Positions 21,143 to 33,710 are shown, counted from the first letter of the stretch. The stretch is DNA of 64,000 bases from Pantoea sp. BAV 3049 (GCF_009765445.1 NZ_WHOY01000031.1:1755644-1819643), one strand, 5' to 3'. Made by a program: numbers and translations. Notes: generated by a model not told the origin, from the sequence alone.

Positions 21143-21784
21143 TCACTGTTTACGGCCAAAAACTGTATGCAGCTCGGTCACCTGTTCTTCATTCAGCGTA
21201 ACCATGCCATGCGGGAGCAATGTAAAGTAAAGGCGGGCCGTATCTTCAAGCTCCTCCGCATTGAAAACCGCATCGCGCAGGTTTGCACCGCCTATTACCG
21301 GCCCGTGGTTCGCCAACAGCATGGCGTTATGATCAGGTGCCAACGTGGCAACCGCATCGGCCAGACCCGGATGGCCCGGTCGGTGGTAAGGAATGACCGG
21401 CAGCTTACCCACCCGCATCACAAAATAGGGAGTGATGGGTGGCAGGCAGTCCTTCGGGTCCAGACCTGGCAGGCAGGAAAGCGCGGTCAGCGAGGGGGAG
21501 TGTAAATGCACCACGCCCCCCACATCCGGACGCTGGCGATAAAACGCCAGATGCATAACCGACTCCTTGGAGGGCTTATCGCCGGAAACCCAGTTTCCCC
21601 CGGCATCCAGCTCGCTCAACGTTTCCACACTCAGTGAACCAAAACTGGAATTGGTTGGGGTCAGCAGAAATCCACCACCCGGCAGGCGACAACTCAGATT
21701 ACCTGCCCCACCGCTGCAATAGCCACGCATAAACATTGAGTGAGCCAGCGACACCATCTGCTCACGTAACGCGATATCATGCAT
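21143..21784 (-). CDS. otnC: Class II aldolase family, 3-oxo-tetronate 4-phosphate decarboxylase-like
   Basis: A 213-residue zinc aldolase-family protein. The metal ligands are expected in VVHLHSPS and LANHGPVIGG. In the DUF1537 pathway this family decarboxylates 3-oxo-tetronate 4-phosphate to dihydroxyacetone phosphate. The ATG at 21784 has AGGAGT upstream and overlaps the kinase stop by 8 bp, so the two are translationally coupled. The symbol is assigned from similarity and context; the true substrate is not proven. Confidence 0.82.
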   Translation of the reverse strand: MHDIALREQMVSLAHSMFMRGYCSGGAGNLSCRLPGGGFLLTPTNSSFGSLSVETLSELDAGGNWVSGDKPSKESVMHLAFYRQRPDVGGVVHLHSPSLTALSCLPGLDPKDCLPPITPYFVMRVGKLPVIPYHRPGHPGLADAVATLAPDHNAMLLANHGPVIGGANLRDAVFNAEELEDTARLYFTLLPHGMVTLNEEQVTELHTVFGRKQ

Positions 21785-23036
21785 GATAAAACTCCTGGGC
21801 CTGGTTAAAAAATTGTTCTTCGCCAAAATTACCTGATTTCAGCGTCAGCCACAGCGGGCGATGAAGATCCTTTACCCAGGGAACACCGGGAGCAACAGAA
21901 CGGCCAATCGAGAATCCCTGTACCTTCAGCTGCTGTACTATCAGGCTGGAGGTTTCACCTCCGGCAATAATAAATTTGTTCACGCCCTGGTCATAAAGCG
22001 TCACTGCCAGCGAGGCAAACAGCTGCTCTATCGCATTGCCGGCCTCTTCAACACCGTAGCGCTGCTGAATGGCTTTCACTTCTGCCGCCGGACGGGTGGC
22101 ATACAGCATTGGCGCTTTACCGGCTGACTGCCCTCTCACCCAGTCAATCAATTCTGCGAGGTAGCCAGACCGATCGTGCAGGCAACGCCCGATATCTATC
22201 GCCTGTGAAGGAGCAATCTCACGGTAGGCCGCAACCTGCCGATTGGTCATCACTGAGCAACTGCCTGCCATTACCAGGCTCTCTCCCTGCGCTGAAGGCA
22301 TCACGTCTGCCGTTGAAGATTCTGGCAGGGGCGTCAGCGCTGCCAGTGCGCCCGCCAGCCCGGAACCACCGGTCAGCAGGACATCATCCGGCAACGCTGC
22401 GGCCAGCAAAGATAAATCTTCATCGTTTTCTGCGTCCATCACCGCGTAACTTTTTCCCTCTGACTGCATCTGCCCCAGGTGGCGCTGAACAGCTTCTTTA
22501 CCAGAACGCAGCACCTCTAACGAAACCAGCCCGCATTTTCCGGCAGACTGCTGCTCCATCACCCGCGGCAAAAAGGCATCAGTCATTGGCGTCAGCGGAT
22601 GATTCTGCATCCCGGATTCGTTAAGCAGCTCTCCGTTGACGTAGAGATTCCCCTGCACCACCGTACGGCCATTAACCGGTAGCGCGGGACACAGAACAGC
22701 CAGCGCCACGCCGGTATAACCCAGCATAAAATCGGTCACCGGACCGATATTGCCTGCGGGAGTGGAGTCAAAAGTGGAACAGTATTTAAAATAGAGTCGC
22801 TCGCAGCCCTGAGCATGCAGCCATTCGCAAGCCTGCCGGGTCAGGGCCATTGCCTGTTCAGCAGGACACGAACGGCTTTTCAGTGAGATAACCAGGGCAT
22901 CGGCTGCCTCCAGCACCACCGGAGTTGCGGGAGTCCCATTCAGCTGTATCACTCGCCAGCCGGCCCGGGCAATAAAACTGGCAATATCGGTTGCGCCAGT
23001 AAAGTCGTCAGCAACGATCCCCAATTTGATAGTCAT
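21777..23036 (-). CDS. otnK: DUF1537 four-carbon acid-sugar kinase, 3-oxo-tetronate kinase-like
   Basis: A 419-residue kinase with the family's N-terminal GIVADDFTGATD motif (residues 6-17), the KYCSTFDSTPAGNIGP segment, and the C-terminal nucleotide-binding AGGETSSLIV. Members phosphorylate 3-oxo-tetronates, D-threonate or oxo-isoapionate. First gene of the operon, with a 281-bp upstream region carrying repeated TTCACA elements. The neighbouring aldolase makes a 3-oxo-tetronate substrate the best guess. Confidence 0.85.
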   Translation of the reverse strand: MTIKLGIVADDFTGATDIASFIARAGWRVIQLNGTPATPVVLEAADALVISLKSRSCPAEQAMALTRQACEWLHAQGCERLYFKYCSTFDSTPAGNIGPVTDFMLGYTGVALAVLCPALPVNGRTVVQGNLYVNGELLNESGMQNHPLTPMTDAFLPRVMEQQSAGKCGLVSLEVLRSGKEAVQRHLGQMQSEGKSYAVMDAENDEDLSLLAAALPDDVLLTGGSGLAGALAALTPLPESSTADVMPSAQGESLVMAGSCSVMTNRQVAAYREIAPSQAIDIGRCLHDRSGYLAELIDWVRGQSAGKAPMLYATRPAAEVKAIQQRYGVEEAGNAIEQLFASLAVTLYDQGVNKFIIAGGETSSLIVQQLKVQGFSIGRSVAPGVPWVKDLHRPLWLTLKSGNFGEEQFFNQAQEFYHA

Positions 23037-23059
23037 GGCTTTAGTATCTGCCTTCGCTT

Positions 23060-23221
23060 TGTGAAATTATGGTATATTTTGAACGACATTCGTTCACATT
23101 CCGATGATGTCTGTCACAAAGATTAACCTTGATTTAACACAACTTAAAATTCTAACTAATTGAAATTATCTAATTTTTCAAATTCACACCGTTTCACATG
23201 GCACCGTGAAGAGATGTGAAA
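23060..23221 (-). promoter_or_regulatory. Putative operator cluster upstream of the acid-sugar operon
   Basis: Five copies of TTCACA/TGTGAA (23060-23065, 23093-23098, 23183-23188, 23193-23198, 23215-23220) occur in 162 bp. There is also a 17-bp palindrome TGAACGA-CAT-TCGTTCA at 23080-23096 and an 8-bp inverted repeat TTTCACAT/ATGTGAAA at 23192-23199 and 23214-23221. These are good candidates for DeoR-protein or CRP sites; which protein binds is an inference. Confidence 0.5.
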
Positions 23222-23271
23222 GCAGTAAAAAGGCAGGGGAGAAAATGAACAGAGTGGAAACAAAGCAGAAA

Positions 23272-23291
23272 GGGCGACAAGAATGCCGCCC
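23272..23291 (-). terminator. Weak terminator-like hairpin after metF
   Basis: Minus-strand stem GGGCG/CGCCC with a 10-nt loop, followed by TTTCTGCTTTG. It is weak, but lies 27 bp past the metF stop. Confidence 0.4.
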
Positions 23292-23317
23292 GGGATGAGG
23301 AGTTCAGCTAACCGTTA

Positions 23318-24283
<966 letters not shown>

Positions 24284-24391
24284 TCAAAATGAAGGATTTA
24301 AGCCGTTCAGTCAACAGTTAAATGATAAACATGCGTGACAAATTCTCAGCGAAGCTGAAGGAAATTCATGCAGCAGAAAAGATCCTGAGAG

Positions 24392-24418
24392 AAAACAAAG
24401 GGCCGGAGAAACCGGCCC
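24392..24418 (-). terminator. Intrinsic terminator after metL
   Basis: Stem GGGCCGG/CCGGCCC with a 5-nt loop at 24400-24418. On the minus strand it is followed by TTTGTTTT. It closes the metBL operon. Confidence 0.88.
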
Positions 24419-24427
24419 TGAGGAAGA

Positions 24428-26857
24428 CTACAGCAGTTGTGCCAGGCGGTTGAGATCGGACTGAATCGCACCGGCGGTCACATCACGCCCCGCACCCGGT
24501 CCACGGATCACCAGCGGGTTATCACGGTACCAGCGGCTTTCAATCGCAAAGACGTTATCGCAGGGCAGTAATGAAGCCAGCGGATGGTCATCACGCACCG
24601 CTTCAACGCCGACACGGGCTTTACCGTTGGCATCAAAACGCGCCACATAGCGCAGCACCAGGCCCATATCCTGCGCGGCCTCAAAGCGCTGCTGCATCTG
24701 CTCGTTAAGCGCCTCGCCGTTTTCGAAGAAGTGATCCACTGATTCACCTTCGCAACTTTTCGGCACCAGCGACTCCACGCGCACCTGGTCAGGTTCGATG
24801 TCATAACCCGCTTCACGCGCCAGGATCACCAGCTTGCGCATTACGTCCTGACCGGACAGATCGACGCGCGGATCGGGTTCCGTAAGCCCCTGCTGCCAGG
24901 CCTGATCCACCAGCTCAGTAAACGGCACAGTGCCGTCATACTGCAGGAACAGCCATGAAAGCGTACCGGAGAAAATCCCGCTGATTGCCAGAATACTGTC
25001 GCCACTTTCACGCAGATCGCGCACGGTATGGTTAACCGGCAATCCAGCCCCAACCGTAGCGTTATATAGCCACTGACGGCCTGTTTTGGCAAAGGCATCC
25101 CGGATCTGGCGGTATCGGTCTCCACTGGCAGCACCAGCGAGCTTGTTGGCACCGATTACGTGGAAACCATAACTGGCAAAATCCAGATACTGCGCGGCCA
25201 GCTGCTCGCTGGCGGTGACATCCAGCACCACCAGGTCGTCAAACGGGTGCGCCCGCATCCACAGGAACAGCGACTCTTCATCCTGCTCCACGGCTTCATC
25301 TTCAAAGAAGGCCAGCGCGCGGCTGGCATCAAGTCCTTCGTAGCTCAGCAGGCTGCGGCGGCTGTCCACCACGCCTGCCAGAATAAATTCAAATCCGGTA
25401 CGGGCCGAAATCGTTTCCTGCTCACGGCCAAACAGTTCCAGCCAGCGCGAACCGATGTTTCCCTTACCAAACAACACCAGGCCAATCCGCTTTTCAGCGC
25501 GGAACAGCGACTGGTGCAGGCCACGGATCAGATGCTCAGTCGGGCCGACACGCAGCACCGCCACCAGGCTGATGCCCTCTTCCGACTGCCAGATAAACTC
25601 GACCGGCTGATCTTTCAGCTGCTGCCAGAAACGGTGGCTGTGCAGGGGATTGCGGCAAACGCCCGCACCGACCAGCGCCACCAGCGCCATGCCCTCACGC
25701 AGCTGTAAGCGGCCAGGGATCCCCGCATCCTGCAGCAGCGTCAGCGCACTGCTGACCACTTCAGAGGTGTAGCAGAGCTGCAACAGATTACGATCGGGAT
25801 GTACGCCAGTAGCCAGTGGGCGCAGCTGCGCGCGCTTCAGCAACTGATCGATCTCTTTATGCAATGTCGCGAAATCATGCTGTGGCGGAACCTGAAACTC
25901 AATCAGGCAGACGTCGTCATGGCTGGTGACAATCCTTGCACCGGTTCCTGAGGCCAGCACCCGCTCAATACGGGTAGAGCCCTGCTCCGGCTGATAGCTA
26001 CAGCGCAACTGCAGATCGATGTCGCTGCCTGAGACAGGCTGTAATGTGCGGGTATGCAGAACCGGCGCAGCCAGGCGGGCCAGCTCGCTGGCTTCATCCA
26101 GGCGCAGCAGCGGCAGCAGGCAGGCATCTTTCACTTTACGCGGGTCAGCACTGTAAACCCCGGCCACATCGCTCCAGATGGTTACGCGCGATACCCCCGC
26201 CAGCGCACCAATCTGCGTTGCCGAGTAGTCGCTGCCGTTGCGACCCAGCAGCACGGTTTCGCCCTGCTCGTTGCCGCTGATAAAACCGGTCACCACCAGC
26301 CGCTGATGGGGATGCTGCGCCAGCAGCTGTTGCAGCAGCGGCCAGGATTTCCCTTCATCAACCTGTGGCTGCGCCGCCCTTTCAGCACGGAGGAAGGTAC
26401 GGGCATCCAGCCAGCTGGCAGAAATATCACGCATGTTCAGTACGGCAGACATCAGACGCGCCGACCAGATCTCACCGTGGCCCACGACTTCGGCATACAC
26501 GGCTTCGGTGATTTTGCCATCCAGCAGCGCGGCGAGCCTTTCCAGATCCTGGATAAAGCTGGCAATCAGCACCTCCGCCGCTTCAGCAGGCAGCAAGCTG
26601 CCGATCAGATCGCTCTGGTAGCGCCGCAGCGCCTGCTGAACCTGATGGGCAGATAACCGGTCGCTCTGGCTCAGTTTAAGCCAGCTTATCAACTGGTTAG
26701 TGGTGCTCCCGGCAGCGGAAACCACCATCATGTCGCCGGGGTGGCTATACTCAGCCATAATCCCGGCCACCCGCAGATAACATTTGGCGTCGGCAAGGCT
26801 GCTGCCACCAAATTTATGCAACTGACGTGTTCCTGCTGCCACTGCTGACTGACTCAT
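24428..26857 (-). CDS. metL: Bifunctional aspartokinase II / homoserine dehydrogenase II
   Basis: First and third steps of the aspartate pathway toward methionine. The aspartokinase domain (residues about 14-290) starts with KFGGSSLAD. The homoserine dehydrogenase domain (about 455-809) starts with VLFGKGNIGSRW and includes ANKLAGA. Length is 809 residues; E. coli 810. It begins 2 bp after the metB stop, so it is translationally coupled to metB and under MetJ control. Confidence 0.98.
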   Translation of the reverse strand: MSQSAVAAGTRQLHKFGGSSLADAKCYLRVAGIMAEYSHPGDMMVVSAAGSTTNQLISWLKLSQSDRLSAHQVQQALRRYQSDLIGSLLPAEAAEVLIASFIQDLERLAALLDGKITEAVYAEVVGHGEIWSARLMSAVLNMRDISASWLDARTFLRAERAAQPQVDEGKSWPLLQQLLAQHPHQRLVVTGFISGNEQGETVLLGRNGSDYSATQIGALAGVSRVTIWSDVAGVYSADPRKVKDACLLPLLRLDEASELARLAAPVLHTRTLQPVSGSDIDLQLRCSYQPEQGSTRIERVLASGTGARIVTSHDDVCLIEFQVPPQHDFATLHKEIDQLLKRAQLRPLATGVHPDRNLLQLCYTSEVVSSALTLLQDAGIPGRLQLREGMALVALVGAGVCRNPLHSHRFWQQLKDQPVEFIWQSEEGISLVAVLRVGPTEHLIRGLHQSLFRAEKRIGLVLFGKGNIGSRWLELFGREQETISARTGFEFILAGVVDSRRSLLSYEGLDASRALAFFEDEAVEQDEESLFLWMRAHPFDDLVVLDVTASEQLAAQYLDFASYGFHVIGANKLAGAASGDRYRQIRDAFAKTGRQWLYNATVGAGLPVNHTVRDLRESGDSILAISGIFSGTLSWLFLQYDGTVPFTELVDQAWQQGLTEPDPRVDLSGQDVMRKLVILAREAGYDIEPDQVRVESLVPKSCEGESVDHFFENGEALNEQMQQRFEAAQDMGLVLRYVARFDANGKARVGVEAVRDDHPLASLLPCDNVFAIESRWYRDNPLVIRGPGAGRDVTAGAIQSDLNRLAQLL

Positions 26858-26859
26858 GC

Positions 26860-28020
26860 TTACCTCTCGGCCGCTATCCGGAATGCATTATCCAGATCGG
26901 CGATTAAATCTTCGTGATCTTCAATTCCCACTGAAACCCGCAGCAACGTTTCTGAAATACCAGCCGCGGCTCGTGCCTCTGCTGACATTCCTGCGTGAGT
27001 CATCGTGGCGGTGTGAGAAATCAGGCTCTCAACTCCCCCTAACGATTCCGCCAGGGTGAACAATTCAAGCGCTTTCAGGAAACGACGCAGCGTCTGCTCA
27101 TCCCCATCCAGCTCGAAACTTAACATCGCGCCAAAACCTTTTTGCTGACGTACTGCAAACTGGTGACCGGCGTTTTCCGGCAGGGAAGGATGATACAACT
27201 TTTTGACCAACGGTTGTCGCGATAGGTATTCAACTATTGCCAGCGCATTGCGCTGAGCTGCCGCCATACGCGGGGCAAGGGTACGCAGGCCACGCAGCAG
27301 CAGATAGCTGTCGAAAGCAGCTCCCGTCACGCCAATATTGTTAGCCCACCAGGCCAGCTCGGTGACCAGCGCCGGATCTTTGGCAATAACCACACCCGCC
27401 ACCACATCGGAGTGACCATTCAGGTATTTGGTGCAGGAGTGAAGCACCAGATCCGCTCCCAGTGCCAGAGGATTTTGCAGCGCCGGGCTGAGGAAGGTGT
27501 TATCCACCACGCTGATTGCACCGGCTTCACCGGCGGCTTTACAGATGGCAGCAATATCCACCACGCGCAGCAGCGGGTTGCTTGGACTTTCCACCAGCAC
27601 CAGTTTTGGCTTCTCAGCCAGTGCCGCTTTCAGAGCCGCTTCATCGCCCTGATCGACAAACTTCACGCGGTAAGCGCCACGTTTGCTCAGACTGTCGAAC
27701 AGGCGATAGCTTCCGCCATAGCAGTCATGGGGAGCGACCAGCAGATCGCCAGGTTTCAGGAATACCGTACACACCAGATGGATCGCCGACATCCCGGTAT
27801 TGGTCAACACTGCACCGGCCCCGCCTTCCAGCTCGGCTAATGCGCGCTGCACAACATCACGAGTCGGGTTGCCGCGACGTGAATAGTCGTGGGCACGAGG
27901 CTCGTTGAAATCGATAAAGTTATAGGTGCTGGAGAGATGGATCGGCGGGACAACGCAGCCATATTGCTCGTCATCATTCAAACCGCTGCGGACTGCGATA
28001 GTTGCCTGTTTGCGCGTCAT
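26860..28020 (-). CDS. metB: Cystathionine gamma-synthase
   Basis: PLP enzyme joining O-succinylhomoserine and cysteine into cystathionine. The PLP-lysine motif HSCTKYLNGHSDVVAG is visible near residue 198. Length is 386 residues, as in E. coli. First gene of metBL, divergent from metJ over four tandem MET boxes. Confidence 0.98.
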   Translation of the reverse strand: MTRKQATIAVRSGLNDDEQYGCVVPPIHLSSTYNFIDFNEPRAHDYSRRGNPTRDVVQRALAELEGGAGAVLTNTGMSAIHLVCTVFLKPGDLLVAPHDCYGGSYRLFDSLSKRGAYRVKFVDQGDEAALKAALAEKPKLVLVESPSNPLLRVVDIAAICKAAGEAGAISVVDNTFLSPALQNPLALGADLVLHSCTKYLNGHSDVVAGVVIAKDPALVTELAWWANNIGVTGAAFDSYLLLRGLRTLAPRMAAAQRNALAIVEYLSRQPLVKKLYHPSLPENAGHQFAVRQQKGFGAMLSFELDGDEQTLRRFLKALELFTLAESLGGVESLISHTATMTHAGMSAEARAAAGISETLLRVSVGIEDHEDLIADLDNAFRIAAER

Positions 28021-28078
28021 GGTGCATAAATTCCTGAAACGAGAGTAAAGAAGGCTCCCAGCATAACAGGGCAGAAAC

Positions 28079-28110
28079 AGACGTCAATACATCTGGACAT
28101 CTAAATGTCT
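28079..28110. promoter_or_regulatory. Four tandem MET boxes between metB and metJ
   Basis: Four adjacent 8-mers, AGACGTCA, ATACATCT, GGACATCT and AAATGTCT, each match the MetJ consensus AGACGTCT in at least five positions. They should control both metBL and metJ. Confidence 0.92.
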
Positions 28111-28262
28111 TTGCGTATAGATTGAGCAATCCGGCAATAACCGTTAAGATTATGGCGCTATAGCCGACAGAAAGTTGTTCCGTCACGTGTGATGGGCACC
28201 AACTTCGGGCATAATTAGCCGAATTTCGGCATTGTGAAAATTAATGATGACTAAGGTACCCC

Positions 28263-28580
28263 ATGGCTGAATGGAACGGCGAATATATCAGCCCTTATGC
28301 TGAACACGGCAAGAAGAGCGAGCAGGTAAAAAAAATTACGGTATCCATCCCGTTAAAAGTATTGAAAATTTTGACCGATGAGCGCACCCGCCGTCAGGTT
28401 AATAACCTCCGCCATGCCACTAACAGTGAACTGCTGTGTGAAGCATTTCTGCATGCTTTCACCGGTCAGCCACTGCCAGATGATGTCGACCTGCGTAAAG
28501 AGCGCAGCGATGAGATCCCGGAAGAGGCAAAAGCCATTATGAGAGAGATGGGCGTCGATCCCGATACCTGGGAATACTGA
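28263..28580 (+). CDS. metJ: Methionine repressor MetJ
   Basis: Ribbon-helix-helix repressor using S-adenosylmethionine as corepressor. Length is 105 residues. The DNA-binding beta strand is in [18 protein letters not shown] (about 23-40), followed by the helix [16 protein letters not shown]. Its divergent position to metB across the MET boxes gives autoregulation. Confidence 0.98.
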   Translation: MAEWNGEYISPYAEHGKKSEQVKKITVSIPLKVLKILTDERTRRQVNNLRHATNSELLCEAFLHAFTGQPLPDDVDLRKERSDEIPEEAKAIMREMGVDPDTWEY

Positions 28581-28644
28581 GGCCACTGGCAGAAGGCCGG
28601 GCTTCTCCTCATGCCTGCGACTGAGCAGATGACAGACATAAAAA

Positions 28645-28664
28645 AACCCAGCCGAAGCTGGGTT
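28645..28664. terminator. Bidirectional terminator between metJ and rpmE
   Basis: Perfect stem AACCCAGC/GCTGGGTT with a CGAA tetraloop. A-rich on the left and T-rich on the right, so it works for both convergent genes. Confidence 0.93.
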
Positions 28665-28706
28665 TTTTCATTACATCCGAAACGTAAACCGTCTCTGTCA
28701 GGTCGC

Positions 28707-28919
28707 TTATTTGCTGCCTGGGATGCTGAAACGCTTGTTGAAGCGGTCAACACGACCACCGCTGGCAACGTCACGCTGCTTACCGGTGTAGAACGGGTGG
28801 CAATTGCCGCACACGTCCAGGTTCAGGTCGTGACCCACGGTTGAGCGGGTTTTGATTTCGTTACCGCAAGAACATTTAGCAGTAACTTCAGCGTAATTTG
28901 GGTGAATACCTTTTTTCAT
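28707..28919 (-). CDS. rpmE: 50S ribosomal protein L31
   Basis: Zinc-type L31, 70 residues, as in E. coli. The four zinc ligands are in KCSCGNE and VCGNCHPF, so this is the C+ form. Divergent from priA across 216 bp. Confidence 0.98.
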   Translation of the reverse strand: MKKGIHPNYAEVTAKCSCGNEIKTRSTVGHDLNLDVCGNCHPFYTGKQRDVASGGRVDRFNKRFSIPGSK

Positions 28920-29117
28920 GGGAAACCTCAGTTAAGGCCGTGTCGCTCTCCCGTGCCAGGAAAATCCTGCACCGGCACCACACGAAGATTAAAAATTCAG
29001 GTGTATTGTGATACCAAAATGCCGTATCAACGGCGGCGAACTATACAGATATTAACCGTCCGCTGCAATCGAATCCGCACATTCAGGATGACACAGTGTA
29101 CACTATCCCGCTCATAA

Positions 29118-31334
<2,217 letters not shown>

Positions 31335-31542
31335 AATGTCCCGACATTGCACCAGGGCACTGCGGGCAACATCGAAAAAAGTCGCACAAGTCACGTTTTT
31401 TATGCAAATTAAGTAACGCCCTTCACGCACATCGGTTATTTATGTGAGGGTGGTCAGTAATGCACGTGTAACAGCACTGAAAGTCACCAGAACACCCCCC
31501 TGAAAAGTCAGGTCAGCTGAGGCTGGCGTGAGGAGAAAAGCG

Positions 31543-32580
31543 TTGGAGCAGAATCAAGAGACAACGGGAACCACCATGAAGGATGTGGCGATAAAAGCTG
31601 GCGTATCCACGGCGACAGTATCGCGCGCCCTGACGAACCCGGAAAAAGTCTCTGCCGTAACGCGACAAAAAGTGGAAGATGCGGTGATTGCCGTGGGGTA
31701 TTCCCCCCACTCCATGGCTCGCAACGCCAAACGCAATGAATCAAGGACGATCCTGGTGATCGTTCCGGACATCTGCGATCCCTTTTTCAGCGAGATGATC
31801 CGCGGTATTGAGGTGGTCGCGGCCGATCAGGGCTATCTGGTGCTGATTGGCGACTGCGCGCACCAGAACCGTCAGGAGCAATCTTTCCTTAATCTGATGA
31901 TGACTCGCCAGATTGACGGCATGGTGCTGCTGGGTTCTCAGGTGCCTTTCGAGACTGGCCTGGAAGAGCAGCGCAACCTGCCACCCATGGTGATGGCAAA
32001 TGAGTTTGCGCCTGAGCTGGAGCTACCGACCGTCCACATTGATAACCTGACGGCCGCCTTTGAAGCAGTCAACCATCTGCTGAAGCTCGGCCACAGCCGC
32101 ATTGCCTGTATCGCCGGGCCGCATGATATGCCGCTGTGTCAGTATCGTCTGCAGGGCTACATTCAGGCGCTGAGGCGCAATGGCATTGCGCTGGATCCCC
32201 ACTATATTGTGCGGGGCGACTTCACGTTTGACGCCGGTGCCCGGGCGATGAAGCAGCTGATGGCGCTGCCCACTCCGCCCGATGCGCTGTTCTGCCACAG
32301 CGACATTATGGCGCTGGGCGCAATGTCGCAGGCAAAAAATATGGGTCTGCGCATTCCGCAGGATTTATCGCTGATTGGCTTTGATGATATCGAGCTGTCG
32401 CGCTATAGCGATCCGCAGCTGACCACCGTGGCCCAGCCGAGATTTAACATCGGCCGTGAGGCAATGAACCTGCTGCTGGAGCAGCTACAGGGCAGACCGG
32501 TCAACAGCGGTTCACGCCTGCTGGACTTCGAACTGAAAATCCGCGGCAGTACCGCCCCCTCCCTTCGCGAGAAGGTCTGA
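31543..32580 (+). CDS. cytR: LacI-family cytidine regulator CytR
   Basis: Represses nucleoside uptake and breakdown genes together with CRP, released by cytidine. The helix-turn-helix is MKDVAIKAGVSTATVSRAL at about residues 12-30, and the effector domain includes ICDPFFSEMIRG. I choose the TTG at 31543 because AGGAGA lies at 31531-31536 and the 11 residues before MKDVA equal the E. coli length. A GTG at 31528 would add five residues but lacks a good ribosome site. Confidence 0.93.
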   Translation: MEQNQETTGTTMKDVAIKAGVSTATVSRALTNPEKVSAVTRQKVEDAVIAVGYSPHSMARNAKRNESRTILVIVPDICDPFFSEMIRGIEVVAADQGYLVLIGDCAHQNRQEQSFLNLMMTRQIDGMVLLGSQVPFETGLEEQRNLPPMVMANEFAPELELPTVHIDNLTAAFEAVNHLLKLGHSRIACIAGPHDMPLCQYRLQGYIQALRRNGIALDPHYIVRGDFTFDAGARAMKQLMALPTPPDALFCHSDIMALGAMSQAKNMGLRIPQDLSLIGFDDIELSRYSDPQLTTVAQPRFNIGREAMNLLLEQLQGRPVNSGSRLLDFELKIRGSTAPSLREKV

Positions 32581-32754
32581 CCGCCGGAAAAAAGGGCAAC
32601 TGTGGCCGCAAAATCGAGATTCAGCAGATTCTTAATAGCATCCCTGCTGGTCAAACTTCCGGCCCTTGAGTAACATGGCGAGCTGATAGCCGGGCGCACC
32701 AGCTCATTTATTGCCCGACCTCACCTTTTTTCACTGATTATTAGCGGAACGATA

Positions 32755-33687
32755 GTGGCACAAAAAGATTACGTAGGCCGCGGGCGTTCGACAGGGACGC
32801 GTCGCAAGAAGACCAACAGTCGCAGCAAGAAGCGCAGCAGTGGTTCAGGGGTATCGAAGATAATGGTGGTCCTCGCCGTTGCGGTGCTGGTGACCTTTGT
32901 CGGTGGACTGTGGTTCATTGCCCATCATAAAAAAGAAGATGCGCCCGTCATTCCGGATCATAAAGCGCCAGGAAATGGCCTGCCGCCCAAGCCCGAAGAG
33001 CGCTGGCGCTATATTAAAGAGCTGGAAAACCGCCAGATTACCGTCCCTCAGCCTACAGAACCTACTGCCGGTGGCGAAGTGCATTCCCAGACTCAGCTGA
33101 CGGATGAGCAGCGCCAGCTGCTTGAGCAGATGCAGGCGGATATGCGCCAGCAGCCGACCCAGTTGAATGAAGTGCCGTGGAATGAGCAGACGCCTGCCCA
33201 GCGCCAGCAAACGCTGCAGCGTCAGCAGCAGCAAAGCCAGTTGCAACAGCAGTCACGCATGCCACAGCAGCAGCCAGCGCCGCAGACGCGCCCCCAGACA
33301 CAGCCTCAGCAACAGCCTCATATGCTGCCGCAAAACCGTACCCAACCGGCAGCGCCGGTCACGCGCGAACCTGCTCGCCAGGCTCCGGCCCCAACAGCAC
33401 CGGCACAGACCACGCAGCCGAAGGCTGAAGTGAAGCCGAAAGAAGTGCAGAAAGAGAAGTCCCAGCGCTGGATGGTGCAGTGCGGCTCCTTTAAAGGCAC
33501 CGATCAGGCTGAGTCCATTCGTGCCCAGCTGGCCTTTGAAGGCTTTGAGAGCCGGATCACTACCGGGGGGGGCTGGAACCGCGTGGTGATTGGGCCGTTC
33601 AGCAATCGCGCCGGCGCGGACAGCACGCTGAAAAGCCTGCGCGGCTCCGGCCACTCAAATTGTATTCCTCTCGCCGTTGGGGGTTGA
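32755..33687 (+). CDS. ftsN: Cell division protein FtsN
   Basis: Essential division trigger that activates septal peptidoglycan synthesis. It starts at GTG (as in E. coli). A short basic cytoplasmic tail is followed by one membrane helix (IMVVLAVAVLVTFVGGLWF, about 42-60), a long glutamine- and proline-rich periplasmic linker (about 120-225), and a C-terminal SPOR domain (about 233-310) beginning RWMVQCGSF. The linker is low-complexity and the least conserved part. Its stop codon overlaps the hslV heat-shock promoter. Confidence 0.97.
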   Translation: MAQKDYVGRGRSTGTRRKKTNSRSKKRSSGSGVSKIMVVLAVAVLVTFVGGLWFIAHHKKEDAPVIPDHKAPGNGLPPKPEERWRYIKELENRQITVPQPTEPTAGGEVHSQTQLTDEQRQLLEQMQADMRQQPTQLNEVPWNEQTPAQRQQTLQRQQQQSQLQQQSRMPQQQPAPQTRPQTQPQQQPHMLPQNRTQPAAPVTREPARQAPAPTAPAQTTQPKAEVKPKEVQKEKSQRWMVQCGSFKGTDQAESIRAQLAFEGFESRITTGGGWNRVVIGPFSNRAGADSTLKSLRGSGHSNCIPLAVGG

Positions 33688-33710
33688 AACCCCCTAATCC
33701 CGCCCCATAT
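33683..33710 (+). promoter_or_regulatory. Sigma-32 heat-shock promoter of hslVU
   Basis: -35 element GTTGAAA at 33683-33689 and -10 element CCCCATAT at 33703-33710, separated by 13 bp. Both match the RpoH consensus (CTTGAAA / CCCCATNT). The -35 element includes the ftsN stop codon. It lies 68 bp before the hslV start. Confidence 0.9.

Noticed and set aside
33180-33430. Possible insertion or repeat in the glutamine-rich part of ftsN
   Set aside because: The CAG/CAA-rich stretch is the known low-complexity periplasmic linker of FtsN, not a separate repeat element.
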